DNA of 64,000 bases from Branchiostoma floridae. Lineage: Eukaryota > Chordata > Leptocardii > Amphioxiformes > Branchiostomatidae. Position numbers and translations under genes: made by a program. Positions 11,030 through 22,200 of this stretch are shown here, one piece after another. The stretch's first letter is position 1; each line of letters begins with the position of its first letter. The stretch covers positions 24,973,684-25,037,683 of the forward strand of contig NC_049986.1 of NCBI RefSeq assembly GCF_000003815.2. Direction: 5' to 3'. The notes under the pieces are model-generated. The model was not told the origin of the DNA. It searched no databases and saw only the letters and a list, made by a program, of their open reading frames with translations.

Positions 11030-11220
11030 ATGAGAATCTTGAGATCATTTTATCAAATCTCAAATGATTCTTTAAAAATATTTTTCCGACCCTTTCAAAG
11101 CATCTCAAGACGCTTTCAAAGCATCTCAAGATGCTTCTGAAAAATCTCAAGATGCAAAATGCTTCATCTCAAGATGTTTCTTAAAATTTTAAAACGTCTC
11201 AAGATTTATGATGCAATTTT
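11030..11220. repeat. Cluster of CATCTCAAGATG-like palindromes
   Basis: At least seven occurrences of TCTCAAGA(T/C)G-type words lie within 190 bases, several forming the palindrome AGCATCTCAAGATGCT. The function is unknown. The flank around 10925-11020 recurs at 52570-52690. Confidence 0.5.
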
Positions 11221-12742
11221 GAAATATTGAAAGTACTTTCCAAGATTGATGTAAGTCACTATCAAAAGTACTCAGACATGTTTTGTTGTTGCTTTAGGTA
11301 TTGATTCAGACCAGTTGAGAGGATTGTGTATTGTTGGTGGGGAAAACATATCTTCACATAAAGCCCCTAAACGGCATATCAGTTGTACAACTTTCGCGGG
11401 ATACAACTGAGACATTTGCCATGCACTTATAGGTTGGTGGATACAAGTGAAGTGAAGGACCGGTAACCGCGGAAACATTATCGGACACAGGTTGGTAGAT
11501 ACGAGATTAGTGCGAACTATATCAACTGACAACATAGACAGTAAGGCTGAAGAAAGACTGAATGCAGCTATAGGACTTTCCAGACTATAGATGCAGAAAG
11601 CAGGTTAATGACCGGCTGACTTAAAACCAGAGCTACGATGCAGTGTCAAGGAAATTCGCCAGGGGGCCCAAAATCTAATCATTTCCACTGTTCGTCACAC
11701 CCTACCAACACATCACATTTGGCGCAGGCACATTTAGATAGGGTTAGTGCCACATCAAAGTCTACTACATGTAGATGTAACCAGTCTGACTGGAAATATT
11801 GCAGAGATGGTTCTAAAGGTCCGTGCTTGTTTTTATGCTATGGCCTGGATTTAGGGATTGGTGATAACTTAGGGGGTTGAATTGAAATCGGTATCCATTT
11901 TAGCCACTTAGCAGTTATTTTTGTTATTGCAGGGTCATTTTTTCGCTTACAATACAGTATTAGAATTGAACAATTATATGAATATTAGGAATTAAGTTGC
12001 ATAGGTAATCAAGAATTTCTACATTCCGTTGCGTAATTGTTAGCATCAATTTTGTAACAACTGGCAACTTATGTATAATATACGTAAGTTACCAATTACT
12101 TATGTATGCGTTTTGAGTGCCTTTCTAAATAAAGTTCACTGTGTTCTGCTGCTGCAGTGGTCTGGACACCCTGCCGCTGCAATCATTTTTCTATCTCCGC
12201 TTTATCTGTCTTAATATTTGTTTGCTAAGCACATTAATGTATGTGTGTAAGCAGCACATGTACATGTGCTTAAAAAGAAAGAGAGAGAATACAGACTTAT
12301 CTTAAAGTGTTGTACTGATCAAACAGAAACCTCTGTACGTGTATAGTGTTTAGTTTTCTTGGAAGGGGGTTCCTCCTGACTTGTATTTGGGCAGAAGGGA
12401 CAATGTTAAGAAGCACGATGTTAACATCTATTAACGTAAATTGCGTTTCTTTTGATGAAGATACTAACGTAATATTTTCTAATGATGTCTGACAAATAAA
12501 TGTGCGATGCACCCATTCTATTGTATTTGGGTGTTCAGGCCTAAAACCTGAATTCTAAAACCTGCACAGTTCTAGTTCTGTCTGACTACACATTGTTTAT
12601 ATTTTGTAATTATAAGGCCACGAAGTCCTAAAAATGACCTTTGTGACCACAACACTTAATGGTAGTATGAGTAGATCAAAGGGTTACAGTTCTTTGGCCG
12701 CACCTGGGGCATGCGGGTAGCGTGAACGTCGTGTGATAAAGT
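11220..12742. other. Non-coding stretch with repeat fragments
   Basis: Bases 11645-11715 are an inverted fragment of the gene 1 intron 3 repeat (GGGGGCCCAAAATCTAATCA). No gene is supported elsewhere in the stretch. Confidence 0.4.
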
Positions 12743-13732
12743 TAGCCCCCGGCCCGTAGCCGCAGGTTCATGTAGCGGGGAATAGCCTAGCCCCCGGTCC
12801 GTGGCCGCAGGTTCATGTAGCGGGGAATAGCCTAGCCCCCGGTCCGTGGCCGCAGGTTCAGGTAGCGGGGAATAGCCTAGGCCCCGGTCCGTGGCCGCAG
12901 GTTCAGGTAGCGGGGAATAGCCTAGCCCCCGGCCCGTAGCCGCAGGTTCATGTAGCGGGGAATAGCCTAGCCCCCGGCCCGTAGCCGCAGGTTCAGGTAG
13001 CGGGGAATAGCCTAGCCCCCGGTCCGTGGCCGCAGGTTCATGTAGCGGGGAATAGCCTAGCCCCCGGTCCGTGGCCGCAGGTTCAGGTAGCGGGGAATAG
13101 CCTAGGCCCCGGTCCGTGGCCGCAGGTTCAGGTAGCGGGGAATAGCCTAGCCCCCGGCCCGTAGCCGCAGGTTCAGGTAGCGGGGAATAGCCTAGCCCCC
13201 GGTCCGTAGCCGCAGGTTCAGGTAACGGGGAATAGCCTAGCCCCCGGCCCGTGGCCGCAGGTTCAGGTAGCGGGGAATAGCCTAGCCCCCGGCCCGTGGC
13301 CGCAGGTTCAGGTAACGGGGAATAGCCTAGCCCCCGGCCTGTGGCCGCAGGTTCAGGTAGCGGGGAATAGCCTAGCCCCCGGCCCGTGGCCGCAGGTTCA
13401 AGTAGCGGGGAATAGCCTAGCCCCCGGCCCGTGGCCGCAGGTTCAGGTAGCGGGGAATAGCCTAGGCCCCGGCCTGTGGCCGCAGGTTCAGGTAGCGGGG
13501 AATAGCCTAGCCCCCGGCCCGTGGCCGCAGGTTCAGGTAGCGGGGAATAGCCTAGCCCCCGGCCCGTGGCCGCAGGTTCAGGTAGCGGGGAATAGCCTAG
13601 CCCCCGGCCTGTGGCCGCAGGTTCAGGTAGCGGGGAATAGCCTAGCCCCCGGCCCGTGGCCGCAGGTTCAGGTAGCGGGGAATAGCCTAGCCCCCGGCCC
13701 GTGGCCGCAGGTTCAGGTAGCGGGGAATAGCC
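12743..13732. repeat. 45-bp GC-rich minisatellite, 22 units
   Basis: The unit reads TAGCCCCCGGYCCGTRGCCG, then CAGGTTCAKGTAGCGGGGAA. The span is 990 bases, or 22 units of 45 with few variants (TAG/TGG, CAG/CAT, GCC/CCC). It is CpG-rich and lies between genes 1 and 2. Because 45 is a multiple of three, one minus-strand frame is open across the whole array, but it has no ATG. Confidence 0.95.
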
Positions 13733-14328
13733 CAGTATGCCCAGCTGTGGGGTTCACGTCATCTCTGATGTTACCTGCAATTAGCCCACGGGCAAAAATT
13801 TGCAATAAACTTTACATTATCAAAGCACCTGCCGACCAACAGAACAATGTGATGGTTAAGTTTTAACAGGGAAATACAAAACGTTGTAGTGCTTTGATCA
13901 AAGCCGTGAGACTCATAAGCTAACAAGAACACATACGGAGGGCATTTCCAGCTGCGGATCGGTGTATAGCACAGGTGAGTATATCTTTCTTCAATCTTGA
14001 TGTTTGAGCTGGAGGTTTTATAAACTCACAAGCACCAGAATTACGCTTAAAGACACAGCCTTTGAAAGTCCTCGTATTTAAAGTTGACCGAAGCAAGAAG
14101 TAGTAGGGGCACGGTCGATAAGGATGAAAGGTGACCTTGTGGTGCTGACGTATACTCTAAAGTTTCCTGGTTCAATTATCTATTCTAAAATGCTTTTACT
14201 TACAACACACCGATTAAAAAGACTTTGAGGAAATAACCAAGCTGGTGAAAAAACACAGCTGGAGCAGAAAATAGACACGAGACCTAAAATATTTGGTCCA
14301 TGTAATCAGAGAGAAACCGCCCATGAAA
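13733..14328. other. Non-coding stretch, nothing recognised
   Basis: No supported ORF, RNA gene or repeat. Confidence 0.4.
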
Positions 14329-14544
14329 GGTAACGGTAGTTCACCTTTATCCGCGGGGTAACCTATATCCGTTGTTTTTCAAAACAGGGTACTTATTAGG
14401 CACATGAAGTCGACGGGTGGTAGTTTTAAACTGCAATGTACTTCATTAAAATATTGCAATTTTAAACCAACGTCCGTCAAATACCCTGTTTTTAAAAGCA
14501 ACGGATCTAGGTTACCCAACGGATAAAGGTGAACTAGCGTTACC
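14329..14544. mobile_element. Hairpin MITE with ~63-bp inverted repeats
   Basis: The left arm 14329-14391 (GGTAACGGTAGTTCACC to AACAGGGTA) pairs with the right arm 14482-14544 (TACCCTGTTTTTAAAAGC to CGTTACC) with a few mismatches. No ORF and no clear target-site duplication. Confidence 0.65.
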
Positions 14545-14689
14545 TCCTCTACAGGGGAAAGGGGCACAGTTTAGACTGATATGAAAGCAAAATGATGGAA
14601 GCAATCTTTGTCTGTGAAGGATGAAATAACAAAATAATGGAAGCAATCGCTGTTGTAAGTCTGTGAAGGAGGAAAATAGAACAGACACA

Positions 14690-15480
14690 ACCCAGCTCCA
14701 CCGTCTGTGCACGTACACTAACTATGACTCATAGTCACCAGACTGTTTACCTGACCCAGGGCAATTTGAGCAAATTCATTCTGACGGCCAACATTGATCA
14801 TTAACTCAAAGTAGTAAACTGTGGAAGGTCCCACTTTCACTCAATTTGAAGCTGCTTGTATGATAAAACGCAGTAGATTTATACATTATCTACTTACACC
14901 AGGTTTCCTGTTCAGATTTTGTAGCTACAAGACATGTTGGTTTTGGTCTAATTTTTTTTCTATAATTGGTGTAGACTATAGGCTTAGCAAAACAATGTCA
15001 ACTTTGACCCAACATTGCCAATGGGATTCCCATGACGTCACTGGTTTTCCAACAGTTTCTGAAGGCGGTGCCAACTGATCGTGATTTCCTCTACAAACTG
15101 ACTCAGACTGAGAGTTGCCAGCGGTGTGAGCGTTTCCCACAGTTTCTGAGGGCGGGGTTAACTGATCGTCATTTCTTCTACAAACTGCCTCAGACTGAGG
15201 TGTGAGAGGACCAAAAGGCATTCGTCAACAGCACATACCCCACCCGACTCCAACACACTACAGACTCGCCAATGGTACAGTCCATCTACAGCTGATCGCA
15301 GCAAGACCAGCAGAGCGCAGCACTCCTACAGTCACTTCTCCCCATCTGAGGTGTGCTGGTTTGAACTTGTATTTTGTATCTGACTAAGAGACTCGTTAGC
15401 CAGCTAGTTTGATTAAAGCAAAATACTTTTTTAACCAACAGTGGAGTCTAGTAGAAATAAGGCCTTTTCATTGTTATTGG
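14690..15480 (+). repeat. Upstream repeat block, copy II
   Basis: It matches copies I, III and IV (CACCGTCTGTGCACGTAC, then TGATCATTAACTC, then GGTCCCACTTTC). It contains a perfect CRE palindrome TGACGTCA at 15033-15040 and an internal duplication of about 80 bases (around 15050 and 15130, CTGATCGT, then CTACAAACTG). Confidence 0.6.
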
Positions 15481-16130
15481 TTCTAACTAGTAAGATTTCT
15501 TTCGGATGATTCAATAACTGTTGGTATTATCCCTTTAAAATGAACATACGAAAATACTAGTCCCCATTGTGGAGAGGCTATTTACCATAACGCTACGTTG
15601 ACCATTGAAGGTTAAAGTCTTATTTGCGGAACACTTTATAATGGCCACCAGGTGCCACTGTGTTTAGCAATAGAAGTATTTGGTCGCCTATTTACGTAGT
15701 GAGGAAAAGTTGTGTGCTGGTATGGCGATTCTGTGCCCGGCGTAAGTGGCGTTAGTTCACAAATTCATTCTCAACTATTTAGTTTAGTTTTTTTTTTTTT
15801 TAAGCAAGCTATGCTATGGCTGTTTTTTATTGTTATTGGTGACTTAGAGGTACGTACTAGTAAGTTTTTTTTGTCTGAGGGTCTATATGTTTTCTGACTT
15901 TTCAAAAAGTATTTTGAGTGTTTGCACCTGTCGCATTTCATGCCACCGCTGTTTGACTTAGCAACTCTCATGGCAAGTTCTAGTCTACAGATGGTTGTCT
16001 CTAAGCTCAGTAACTCCAGTTGTGTTTGACTCAATGCTAGTAGATGTTAATACGAGTTGTTACTGACTGTAGCACCCTTTGAACTCAGGTTATTTACCGC
16101 ATACACAAATTATGTATATATTATGTATCA
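15480..16130. other. Non-coding stretch, nothing recognised
   Basis: AT-rich, with short poly-T tracts. No gene is supported. Confidence 0.4.
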
Positions 16131-16137
16131 TATATAT

Positions 16138-16655
16138 ACCGACGGCGAACCGTCCAAGCACAAACGGCGAACCGTCCTTGCCCTAACGGTGAACCGTCCT
16201 TGCACTAACTCCTGCACTAAAGACGAACCATCCTTGCACTGACGGCGAACCGTCCTTGCACTGACGGCGAACCGTCCTTGCACTGACGGCGAACCGTCCT
16301 TGCACTTTTTGCTCATGATTTGTCACCTACTTATTTATTTATATATCCTAACTTTTTTCATTAGAGTTAAGTTATTCTTATGTTATTTGATTACGTTATT
16401 ACGTACTTGTAACCCAGCACGCGGCAGTGCCGAATGTGCCGCCGTTTTTAAGGCGTATAAAGTTCAAAGTTCACTGGCGGCGAACCGTCCTTGCACTGAC
16501 GGCGAACCGTCCTTGCACTGACGGCGAACCGTCCTTGCACTGACGGCGAACCGTCCTTGCACTGACGGCGAATCGTTCAGACACTGACGGCGAACTGTCC
16601 AAGCACTGACGGCGAACCGTTCAGACACTGACGGCGAATCGTCTGTCGGTGATGT
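16138..16655. repeat. Two arrays of a 22-bp hairpin satellite
   Basis: The unit GACGGCGAACCGTCCTTGCA plus CT repeats about eight times at 16138-16305 and about eight more at 16478-16655, separated by about 170 bases of other sequence. Each unit contains the stem GACGG/CCGTC around CGAA. Variants include TTCAGACA in place of CCTTGCA in the last units. Confidence 0.9.
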
Positions 16656-16689
16656 ATATTCAAGACGGAGCTCATCTCACGGCCTGTAG

Positions 16690-17330
16690 AACTGCGAGGA
16701 CTAGAAAATCCCAACCTAACTCCACCTTCTCGTCACGTACATGTAGGCCTAAAGACGTCACGAGATTGAATTATCTGATTGACGGAGGGTAATTCAAACA
16801 GTTCATGTTGACTGCTAACATGATCATTAACTCAGCAAGTTAACAGTGCCAGTGGAATGTCCCACGTTCTCTCAATTTAAAGCTGCTTATGGTATAAAAT
16901 AAGGGAGAAGACTTTACACTTTATCTACTTGCACCGAATTTTCCTAATCAGATTTTGTGACCATCAGACGTATTTGGTTTTGCACAATGAAGAAGTCTCT
17001 GTATTTCCACTTAAATCCAACAAGCTGAGGGTATTCCCATGACGTCACAGGGTCAAAGGGCACACGTACACCGTCGTAATGCTATAAGAATAGTTTGGGT
17101 TTAGGGGGCGGGGTGAACTGATCGTCATTTCTTCTGATTAACTGGCTCTGCCTGAGAGGCTCCAACCGTGTGGGCGGGTAACACAACAGAGCACCTCCGA
17201 AGGCACTTCACTCCAACTGAAGTGTGTTGCTTTGAACTTATATCTGAATAAGAACACGAAGACCCCTCGTGCCTTAACTTAACATAGTAGAATTGGTACG
17301 GAGACTCGTTAACGTTAGCCAGCCAGGTTC
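16690..17330 (+). repeat. Upstream repeat block, copy III
   Basis: It shares the order TGATCATTAACTCAG, then AATGTCCCACG, then a CRE TGACGTCA (17040-17047), then GGCGGGGTGAACTGATCG with copies II and IV. Confidence 0.6.
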
Positions 17331-17384
17331 ATTCTAATTAAATATGAGGTGTAACTCCATTGGCAATTCTCCCTATTTGGTCCC

Positions 17385-18010
17385 TATTTGCTTTTTTTAG
17401 TCTAGTCGAAATAAGAGCTTTTCATTGAAAAGGCACAACCTAGCTGCACCGTCTGGTCACGTAGGTATAATAATGACTCACAGTCACAAGACTGTTATCA
17501 GGGTTTATGTTGACTGCCGACATTGATCAATAACTCAAAAGTCAACAGTGGGAAGTCCCACGTTTGTTCAAGCTGTTTATTTAATAAAATAATGCAGGAC
17601 ATTTTATACTTTATCTACTTACACTAGGTTTTCCTGTTCAGATTTTGTGGCCATCAGTCGTTATGCTTTTGTGTTGTTGTTACAACGTAATTCTGAAGAC
17701 TTAGCAGAACAATCAAGCATCCCTGGCTCTTTGTTTTAACTTTGACCCCATGGCGTTGCAGGTTTGCGAAAGGGCACACTATCGCGATGTTAAAAATAGC
17801 ATGGGGTTTTCAACTGTTTCTAAGGGCGGTGTCAATGGATCGTCATTTGTTCTATCAACTGACAGTAGAGTTTCAGCGGTGTGAGCGGGCAAAACAAACT
17901 TTGTAAACAGGCAGGGCCCTACAAACAGAGGTGTGCTGCTTTGAACTTGTATCTAAATAAGAACAAGAAGATTTATTTATGACTGTTTTGTCTCTGAGGT
18001 CAGGCAATGT
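17385..18010 (+). repeat. Upstream repeat block, copy IV (proximal to gene 2)
   Basis: It is the closest match to copy I. It carries GGGAAGTCCC (17550-17559) and ends next to the gene 2 leader. Transcriptional control elements duplicated with the gene could reside here. Confidence 0.6.
17550..17559. promoter_or_regulatory. Candidate NF-kappaB site
   Basis: GGGAAGTCCC fits the GGGRNNYYCC consensus and lies 647 bases before the gene 2 ATG. The equivalent site upstream of gene 1 (253-262) ends CCT. A 10-base match can occur by chance. Confidence 0.3.
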
Positions 18011-18205
18011 ACATGTACACCAGTGCCGACTAGCGGGACATTTAGTCAGTGCAGGACAAACTCGCTTCTGAGTACTTTACAATAACAATGACAATAACAA
18101 CGTTTGGATTAAAACCTTTGAGATGTTCATTGTAAGAAGTGACGTTTCGACAATACGATTGATACACAATTAAAAGTCCGTTGTTCTTGTCCCAGCAGCA
18201 GCAGC

Positions 18206-19205
18206 ATGCAGAGGAGCCGTGTGACGTGCCGAGCTGCTGCAGCCAGTGTCCTCGGTCTCCTGTGGGTCGTCACGGCCGCCTTCGCCTGCCCGGAGATATG
18301 TGATTGTGGGTCTGACGGGTGGGTTAACTGTAGCGGACGGGGGTTCAAAAACGTTCCCGCCAACATACCGTTAGATACGGCTGTTCTCCACCTGGACTCC
18401 AATAACCTACAGAACCTGTCTGATGCGGATTTCTCTTATCTCACTAGCCTGGAGGAGCTTAATCTGGTCAGCAACGATATCCGCGTTCTCCCTGATGGAG
18501 TTTTCTCTAACCTTACCAGCCTGGTGGAGCTTCATCTGCACAACAACGACATCCGCGTTCTTCCTAAAGGAGTTTTGTCAGACCTCACCAGTCTGGAGAT
18601 GCTTGATCTGTACAACAACGGCATCAGCGTTCTCCCTGACGGGGTGTTCTCACATCTCACCAATCTGTGGAGGCTGGATCTATCTGGTAATCATATAGCT
18701 GACCTCCCGGATGGAGTATTCTCACATCTGACCAGCTTGAATGAGCTTCACCTAGAAAACAATAACATCTCGAGTCTGCCCACTGGAGTGTTCTCACATC
18801 TCACTAGTCTGCGGGACCTGCGGCTATCTGATAATCATATAGCTGACCTCCCGGATGGAGTGTTCTCAAATCTGACTAGTTTGGAACAGCTTCACCTGCA
18901 CAACAATAACATCTCAAGTCTGCCCCCTGGAGTGTTCTCACGTCTCACCAGTCTGCAGAACCTTTCCATTGCTGGAAACCCATGGAGGTGTGACTGTAGT
19001 ATGCATGGTCTACTGACTTCGGCACGTCTGCGTACTTTAATTGCCGATTACCCTACCTGCAGCTTACCTCCCCACATGGTAGGTGTCGCGCTGTCATCTG
19101 TTACAGTAGAAAAAGTTTGTCAGAGCCGCGGGGACTGCACCACGGGAAGTGCTGACGGCACTTGTGCTTGCAAAGTCGGCTGGACTGGACCATTCTGTGA
19201 GACAG
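18206..19205 (+). CDS. Gene 2 exon 1: signal peptide, LRRNT, 8 LRR, LRRCT, EGF-like
   Basis: Same design as the gene 1 exon with one extra 24-residue LRR (72 bases). Some modules are almost identical between and within genes ([24 protein letters not shown]), which points to module duplication or gene conversion. LRRCT starts RCDC; the EGF-like end is GWTGPFC. The donor is phase 1 at ACAG|GTAAGT. Reading through gives a stop at 19259-19261. Confidence 0.9.
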
Positions 19206-22200
19206 GTAAGTTAAAGATATTTCTTTGCATTCTGAAAACGGTGCCAAGAATTCCTCGTTGAAGAAAACTATTCATGTTCATCGGATAAGGGCACTTCGTA
19301 GCAAAGTACTTAAAACGGAAAAGTTTGAAAATGTAGTTTACATAGGTTATTGACTTTACATGGTCTATTGACTTGACTGAGTCGCGGTGGGGACTGCACC
19401 ACGGGAAATGCTAAGTGCACTTGCGTTTTGCAACGTCCGCTGGACTGGCCAGTTTGCTATCAAACATGACTATCCATTAATCCAAGCTTGCCGTCTAGGG
19501 TTGCGCTAGGGAAGGCCGAAAAATGCTTACGTTTAGGGCATGTTTTCCAGTGCTGGATCCTTACACAAATTGTAAAGACTAAATTTATTTGGAGAAGGTT
19601 TGGGGTCGTACGTGGAACTCGTAGTTACTTTGTGACTGGAGGGTAACATCCGTCGACAAAGTATTGTGAACGGTTTATGCGTTGAGTGTTCGCACCCATA
19701 TCTCTATGTTCTGTTTGCCGCAATTGTATGTGGTTTGGCACGTCGTCTGCACTCAGTTGGGAAATGATGCACGTTCCTTTCTTTTCGCAGTAGCTGTTGT
19801 TGAAATCGATGTAATAATTTCAGAAACCACTCCTATATTTTCGGTATTGTGGAACAGACGATGTAGTTTCGGCGTTTGTTAACCAGCTTATCTCCAAGCA
19901 GATAGGGTGAGTTATGTGAACAGCTGTTCGTCGTATTATGTGTGATGTAACGACAACAGCTGACGTCGTTAACCGACTGTTTTAGGCATCCCCCTTGTAT
20001 GTTTGGAACTGTCAATAATTATATCGGCTTGTTGATATTGCCATGTCACAGTCATGTAAATTTTTCATGTCTCATGTTCTCCGTTATTTGTTAATATTAC
20101 GGCATATTATATACTGGGATAGATCCAGTTGTATCGGATATTTATGTGACTTGTCGTGTGACAGTCAAATAAAGTATTAAACGTTTATTTAGCATGTCGT
20201 CCGCTCGCAATACTTCCCAAATCTCCGCTATATTCTCTGTAATTTGGATCACTTGGGTTTCGTTTCTTTCTTTTTGTTTATCGTATTCGATGTTTGGGAC
20301 TGTCGATTTCATCGGTTATAACTGACTGCAGATGTGATTGATCGTCGAATTATGTGTGGTGTAATGGCAACAGCTGACATCGTGGACCAACCAACTGTTC
20401 CTGGTACTCCTGACAAATTTTGTTCTACTTTGCGTATCATAATCATCACATATCTTTGGTACATTTACGGCAACATCTGATGCCGCGGGCCAATGGTTGT
20501 ATATAACAGTATGGTTGTTGATGAATAATAACAGTATGGTTGTTGATGAATAATAAACACCACTGAAAACAACACAGCTGACAGACCATAATTACGCCAC
20601 AAAGTGTGTTACCTACGGTCACTTGTTGCAGTTATTTTCGATCGCTGTTCACTTGCAGAAGATAACTTGGCTCTTCGAAAGGAAGCATCGCAGAGTTCTA
20701 CACTTGGTGCTGGCACGGGAGCGGAAAAGGCTGTGGATGGTTCCAATACTGACTGCGCTGTAACAGACCTGGAATATCAGCCATGGTGGCAGGTGGACCT
20801 GGCAGGATACTACAGTGTCAGCCAGGTCAGCATTATGGTCCCCCGCCGCCAGTTGGGTAAGTTGTTTATGCACGGACGATTATCCTTAACTTCTACCGGC
20901 AAATTATAGGTATGAAAAGGACGTCCGTCCGAAGCAAAGCATGGTTTCATAAGACTTGCCACGAAGCCCGGAAAGTACTGCAAAATATGAGATATCTTCT
21001 TGTTAGTAAGCCTAAAAGTCCACACATAAGACTTAAGAGGCAGCTATTTTGAAAAGAAAAACAAAAGAAATTCAACAAACTAATCCGAAGGCGCAAAATG
21101 AGAAAAAGGAGAAGGCGCAAAATAAGAAATTTATCTACACATGCATGTAAGACACTCTGTAATTTTTCATGGAATATAACATAAATCTGTACACTTCTAC
21201 TTATATATCATAAGTGGATACATGTAGTCAATGTTGGTCATTAATATACAATAAAAATCATTGTCACCATTTGTACCGGAAAGGTGACGCAAAGCAATTT
21301 TATTCCTCTTCTGCTGTATTAAGTCGTCTGGTTTTGGTGTCTTTACTGAAGGGGACGCTTTCTTCTGATGTTACAAGGGACATCATAATTGTCACAGTGC
21401 ATTTATTCACTTTTTTACTTTTTACTGGAGGTGATTTACTGGTGCGGGTGGGACCGAACGGGGATTTCTTCCAGAATGAACAGTGTGGACAGCCTCTCCA
21501 GGTTGGGCGTTGGGACCGGAGGGGTATGTCTGCTTACCAGGCTATTGCGGCGCACTGCGACCCGCCGATGTACGGCCGTTATGTGTCGGTTCATGGTGGA
21601 TCCACGAACTTCCAGTACCGGTTGACACTGTGCGAGGTCGAGGTCTATGTTACAGGTAAGGAAAGGCTCTGATTTTCTATGTCTCTACAGTAGAGAGAGA
21701 TGAGATGAAAAAGGGAATAAAGAGTCAGTGTGTAAATATCTTCAAGCTTGTAGCCAATAAGATCATGCATGTCTTTATTTTATCAAAACTACTGTCAGTG
21801 GTACCTTGCTCAAGCAACACCACCATATAGAATATGGAACAACACACACACACACATACACACGCATACACACACACACACACACACACACACTCACGCA
21901 CACATACACACACACACACACACGCATACACTCACACATACATACACACACACACACACACTCACGCACACATACACACACACACACACACACACCAAAA
22001 TACACATAAACATAAACTAATATCACGCNNNNNNNNNNNNNNNNNNNNNNNNNNNNNNNNNNNNNNNNNNNNNNNNNNNNNNNNNNNNNNNNNNNNNNNN
22101 NNNNNNNNNNNNNNNNNNNNNNNNNNNNNNNNNNNNNNNNNNNNNNNNNNNNNNNNNNNNNNNNNNNNNNNNNNNNNNNNNNNNNNNNNNNNNNNNNNNN

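Noticed and set aside
16138-16655. CRISPR-like array
   Set aside because: Units are contiguous 22-bp tandem repeats without unique spacers, in a eukaryotic genome with introns; it is a satellite.
8300-18200. A TIR exon belonging to gene 1
   Set aside because: I looked for YDVFISY, RDF-G and FW-type coding on both strands and saw none. A strongly diverged copy cannot be excluded without an HMM search.
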